From Sistotremastrum niveocremeum HHB9708 (taxonomy: Eukaryota > Basidiomycota > Agaricomycetes > Sistotremastrales > Sistotremastraceae), in contig KV419407.1 of assembly GCA_001630475.1 (NCBI GenBank), forward strand, positions 496,001 through 560,000: a stretch of DNA of 64,000 nt, read 5' to 3'. The first letter of the stretch is position 1, and each line of letters begins with the position of its first letter. Positions 59,917-64,000 of this stretch are shown one piece after another. Under the pieces are notes generated by a model. The model saw nothing but the letters and a program-made list of their open reading frames with translations, did no database searches and had not been told where the DNA came from. The translations under genes were made by a program, and so were the position numbers.

Positions 59917-61680
59917 ATGAATTTGGCAAGTCTCTTCAAAGTACCAGACTACAAAACAGAAGACATCACTCTCTCACCTAATTTCGAAGATCAGCCTCGT
60001 GCGTCCACTTCGAATGCAGTGATCCCAGAGCTCGAAGAGCTCAAAGACCCAGCGGAACAACTCGCGGGTGACGACCTAGACGAAGAGCTCGAACTCGAGG
60101 AAGTTGAGGCCACCTTGGGAGATAATAAAGGCAGCAAAGCCTCTCAACATAGGTAGGTCGTATCTGCACCTCGGAACTTGGTCTTAATTCATCCCGCTCT
60201 TGCAGTGACGACTCGGAATCAGACAGCTCAGACAGCTCAGACGATGACCGGCCACTCGACGCTGTACATGTGGACGACGGCGACGACGATTCTGACCATG
60301 AGGGTGCCAAAAAGCAAGACCCAACGACACAGATCGCGACAAAGAACGAAATTCTGAATCCTGAAGTCAAACTTCCACCCATATCTGAAGTCGACCCCGC
60401 AGAAATTCTGGAATTGGCCGGAGAGATCTCAAGTGTCATAGACTCAGTCGTCATAGTTCGTGGAATCGAGCGGCAGGAAAAGCAGCCCGAGTCCACAGAC
60501 ACAGTCCTTGACACGGACAGTCTTTTGGTCTTCGAAGATCGCAAAGTCTTAGGCCTTGTAAGTAGTCTATCCTATCTCAGCCAGTGCATTGTGACTTACA
60601 GTACACAGGTCTTTGAAACTTTTGGGCCCACTACGAATCCTATGTACTCAGTGCGTTTCCCGTCCGCGGAAGCTGTTGACCTTGAAAAAGTCTCCATATC
60701 CCGGCGAGTATATCATGTACCACAGCGAAGCTTTTTTGTTTTCCCTCGAACTCTAGCTTTGCTGAAAGGCAGCGATGCTAGCAATAAGAACGATGAGGAG
60801 CCTGCCCCAGAGGAGATGGAGTATTCTGATGATGAGCAGGAAAGAGAAGCCAAGCGACGGTCAGAACAGTCCGCGCTTTTTTTTGCATCTTTGAACTAAT
60901 TCTTTTCTCAGACGTCGTGGAAATTACGACGATGAGTCTGGATCTCAGAAAAGGATGAGAGTTGAGATTCATGACAGTAACGACAATGAGGCTACTCAAT
61001 CGCTGTCTTACGAAGATGCCGATCCATATGCGCCGGTCAGCGTTTCGGCGTCACCCATAGACCAGGTGGTGCCTACGGAAGACCCATATCGTGTTGAAGG
61101 GATATCTGATACCCGCCAGGCCGACCAACAATCTTCAAACATGATTCGGACAAGTCCCAGCTCGACGTGGAGACCTGCTCGGGGTCGCCCTCACATGCAC
61201 CAGAATGGACCGCGAGGTCGTGGCCGAGGACGAGGACGAGGGTCTGCGTTTCGCAACCAGCCTAATGTCCATCCCAATCACAACAACTATAATTCCCAAT
61301 CACGACCCGTCCAGGAGGCGAATTCTACATATAATACACATAATCCGTACGCGCTTCAAGCCCATCAACCTGCATATAGCAGTCAGTGGCAAAACCCCAC
61401 CCCATATGCGCCACCAAATAATGGGTACTATGATCCTGCGCACTACAATCCGGCCTTGATGTCCCCTACTGGTTATAATGACATGACTCAAGGCTACGTC
61501 GCACCTCATATTAATCCAAGATTTGCTAATAATTTTGCGACGAACATGAATTTCGCCGGCATACAGGGCTTTCTTGGAAATAATGCCGCCTATGGATACG
61601 ACCCGGCCACTCAGCCTTATGTCCCACAATCAGGCGAGGGCCATGCCCCCCCTTATCCACCGAATAATCAGCCTCAGTGA
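59917..61680 (+). CDS. NAF1: NAF1, H/ACA snoRNP assembly factor
   Basis: Nuclear shuttle protein needed to assemble box H/ACA RNPs; later replaced by Gar1. Exon 1 (59917-about 60152) is acidic; exon 2 begins with a Ser/Asp run (SDDSESDSSDSSDDDRP). The Gar1-like core spans IVRGIERQEKQPESTDTVLD, LLVFEDRKVLGLVFETFGPT, NPMYSVRFPSAEAVD and RRVYHVPQRSFFVF. After exon 3 the tail is Arg/Gly-rich (RGRGRGRGRG) and then Asn/Tyr/Pro/Gln-rich. The intron near 60559-60609 separates LGL from VFETF. Domain order and tail agree with fungal NAF1. Length about 540 residues. Confidence 0.93.
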
Positions 61681-61983
61681 CTGTCATATTTATGAGGGAT
61701 TTTGAAACGCTTGGGTGTGTAGTAGGAGCAATCGACCGCTCCAGTTCGCCGGCACAATTATTTAATCGGCCTGTATGATCATTGGTTACACTACACTTCA
61801 TCTGAAGCTTGTCCTTATGATGACTAAATATGAAGTCCATTTGAAATGTATTCTGCATGATCCGCATCTCAGAATAATTCGACCTATGTGTCTTTTTTGT
61901 GTGATGTCCTGGTTATGGTAGGTAATAGAGACGTCAATGGGGAAATGGTGTAAACGCCTTCGCCCTCTCGGATAAGCAACGTC
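61681..61983. other. Convergent 3' spacer NAF1 / ceramidase
   Basis: 303 bases between two converging genes. It should hold both polyadenylation regions. Nothing else seen. Confidence 0.4.
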
Positions 61984-63102
61984 CTATTGAAAAGTATTAG
62001 CCGGGCTGCAAATGATGGAAGGGAAAACTGACAAATCTGCGGACAATAAACCTTCTGTCAAAGTGTTATACGATACAAGAGGGAAACTTACAAGCTTGAG
62101 AACTGAGCATGAGGTAGGAACCATAGCCCTGAGAGAAGATATATGATCTGGCCATAAGCTGGACAGTGAATACGATCTTACAGTGAATATATGCCACCAA
62201 GCGTGACCTTTGAGATTGGTATCATTTAGTAACTTGGAGACGAATGAACAAGAAGAGGTACCTTCAAGTAAGAAAGCCGATGGCCATCCAATCCTCCGTT
62301 TTAGGCTGCTAATCTCTCCGCAGTATATGTTGTCCACATTCCAAATCACAAAACCTAGAGCGAATAGTCCAAAACCCAGTGCATATTGCTTGGCAAGTAT
62401 AGAGCGATTATTGGGAGAGATGCGGCCTTTGATGGATTGCCTAAGGTATCGTGTCCGGACGGTAGCAGCAAGCATCAGGAAAGCGAAGACCACCTGATGA
62501 AACACGGGATTCCTCCAGTACCAGCTAGCAGAAACCGTTCATTCTTGAACAAGCGCATCCGTGAACGAGCGGGCTCACTATGCGGTCGTGAACACGATGT
62601 TGAATACAATCAATCCATAAATTAGTTGTGTCTTCCTATATGATATTTTCGGATGTGCTGGAGAAATGTCGTATAAGGTGAATAGGTTCTGACTTGCGCT
62701 CCAGATCATAGGGATTTCATCTGCCATCTGGGCCTCGTACAAAAGGGTGGCGTGAAACGCGAAACTGCCCACACCAACTAGAGCAAAGATCTAAGGAATA
62801 ATCGCGTCATGTCTTCATTTGAAGATGGTCGTTCAGCTCACCAGAAATGTCAGATGATATCTGGTCCCTAATCCCAGGGAGGACACGTTTCTCCATCCAT
62901 ACAGGGCGAGCGATATGCTAAAGAGGTTCGAGAAGGTATTTGCGACCTCTGCCACATAATGGGAGAACTGATAGTTGGCCTTGATGAAAAAATGAGACCT
63001 TGCTGAGATACGTATAAGATAAATTCATACCTCGCACCAGTCGAGAGTGGCCGTGACAGGTCCCCAGTATCCTGTCGAGACTGTCGAGTGAGCTCCAGTC
63101 AT
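61984..63102 (-). CDS. Alkaline ceramidase (YPC1/ACER family)
   Basis: Seven-span ER/Golgi enzyme that hydrolyses (phyto)ceramide to sphingoid base and fatty acid. Start at 63102: GAHSTVSTGYWGPVTATLDW with CE at the exon end, the family's N-terminal signature. Next exons hold YQFSHYVAEVANTFSNLFSI, GVGSFAFHATLLYEAQMADE, IPMIWSASQNLFTLYD, and FGLFALGFVIWNVDN. GHAWWHIFT near the C terminus supplies the conserved HxxxH-type zinc ligands, matching SxFHATL upstream. The last small exons give GYGSYLMLSSQA and end SIICSPANTFQ. Exon structure in the last 250 bases is the least sure. Divergent with UBA3 across 57 bases. Confidence 0.9.
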
Positions 63103-63159
63103 CGCACTCGGTGTTTACGTTACGCGTCTTGCTCTATTGACTTTCACTGAGTCTAAGCC

Positions 63160-64000
63160 ATGAGCGTCGCCAGTCCGCTGTCTCCATTGCCTGGAAGACA
63201 CTATCATGTTGATCAGATCCTGGATCGCCCAGGGCCGCGCACAGATCCTGCATTTGTTCCAGGAGAAACTGTACATCTCTTTTGATTTGGGCATCACTCT
63301 TGCGACTGATCCCGTTTCTAGCCCAAAACGTTTCTGAGAGAACAGAGCAAAATACTAGTAATCGGTGCAGGTGGACTCGGTTGTGAGATTCTGGCCAATC
63401 TTGCGCTGTCTGGTTTCAACGATATCCACGTCATCGACATGGACACAATCGACATTAGTAACCTCAATCGCCAATTTCTGTTTCGGTCACTCAATTTCTG
63501 CCTCTTTTGCAACGTCTGGCTGATCTTATGTTAGACCGAAAGACGTAGGAAAGCCCAAGGCTATCGTCGCAGCTGAATTCATCATGAGGCGTGTACCAGG
63601 CGTCAAAGTAACACCGTTCGTCTTATTACCATAATGCATATTAGGCTCGCCAACTGACTCACTTCTGAATTAGATATTTCGGGAAAATCCAGGACAAAGA
63701 TGAGGACTACTATCTTCAATTCAACATCATCATTTGTGGTTTAGACTCTGTTGAGGCCCGACGCTGGATAAATGCGACTCTTGTCAATATGGTTGACCCC
63801 GAGAATGGGGAAAGCATGAAGCCCCTGATCGACGGAGGTACAGAAGGCAAGTTTTCGTGCCGCTTGTACATCATTTCCATTTTTATGACGCTCGCAGGAT
63901 TCAAGGGTCAAGCTCGTCTGATTCTGCCGACTATCACATCTTGCTACGAGTGTTCACTCGACATGCTGAATAAGCCTACTGCTTTCCCAATTTGCACGAT
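63160..64000 (+). CDS. UBA3: UBA3, NEDD8-activating enzyme subunit, 5' part
   Basis: Catalytic subunit of the E1 for NEDD8/Rub1, which controls cullin-RING ligases. The 3' part is outside the window. Exon 1 63160-63270, exon 2 from 63322, then further short introns near 63481-63535, 63612-63673 and 63846-63898. The adenylation site has [20 protein letters not shown], then [17 protein letters not shown] with the magnesium/ATP residues. [39 protein letters not shown] and the zinc-ligand CYECSL match UBA3 strongly. The active-site Cys lies beyond the end. Link to SCF F-box proteins in the window is functional, not positional. Confidence 0.93.

Noticed and set aside
1-64000. tRNA, rRNA, CRISPR arrays and complete mobile elements
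   Set aside because: I looked for tRNA B-box-like words, regular spaced repeats, and terminal repeats flanking a coding core, and found none I could support by eye.

Overview
The window is nuclear DNA from a filamentous basidiomycete, most likely a mushroom-forming agaricomycete. Genes are dense, carry many short introns of about 45-110 bases, lie on both strands, and encode standard eukaryotic proteins. The gene order is the classic surroundings of an agaricomycete homeodomain (HD, 'matA') mating-type locus: a mitochondrial intermediate peptidase gene (MIP) on one side, glycogenin (GLGEN) and the beta-flanking gene on the other, with divergent homeodomain genes between them.

Layout. 1-10.2 kb: 3' part of a GH31 alpha-glucosidase, COG1 (Golgi tethering), a TMEM115-like Golgi membrane protein, a FAM32A-like nuclear protein and a chromatin-type nuclear protein. 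10.4-21.1 kb: the mating-type region, with MIP, an F-box gene, a solo HD2 gene, a decayed partial copy of the F-box 5' end, then a divergent HD2/HD1 pair. 21.5-29.4 kb: glycogenin, beta-flanking protein, an amphipathic-repeat protein and a beta-trefoil lectin-like protein. 29.9-40.8 kb: elongation factor 2, a secreted agmatinase-family protein, a PalI/Rim9-like membrane protein, PEX11, an unrecognised conserved-looking protein and a short acidic/basic protein. 40.8-43.9 kb is gene-poor with one possible short gene. 44-50.1 kb: NudE, lipoyl synthase and an F-box-like protein. 50.1-54.8 kb is gene-poor and holds a direct tandem duplication of about 1.36 kb. 54.8-64 kb: an alpha/beta hydrolase, a short helix-turn-helix protein, a PFA4-like DHHC palmitoyltransferase, mitochondrial EF-Ts, NAF1, alkaline ceramidase and the 5' part of UBA3.

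How the genes relate. The HD1 and HD2 proteins are expected to form heterodimers between mating partners that switch on the dikaryon programme. The flanking genes are housekeeping genes linked to the locus and not known to be needed for mating. The most notable signal is a likely tandem duplication of an [F-box 5' end + HD2] module inside the mating locus. It left an intact solo HD2 with no HD1 partner and an F-box remnant between the two HD2 genes. In addition the single HD1 has serine in place of the usual asparagine at homeodomain position 51. Exon boundaries were read by eye from splice signals and reading frame; all are predictions.
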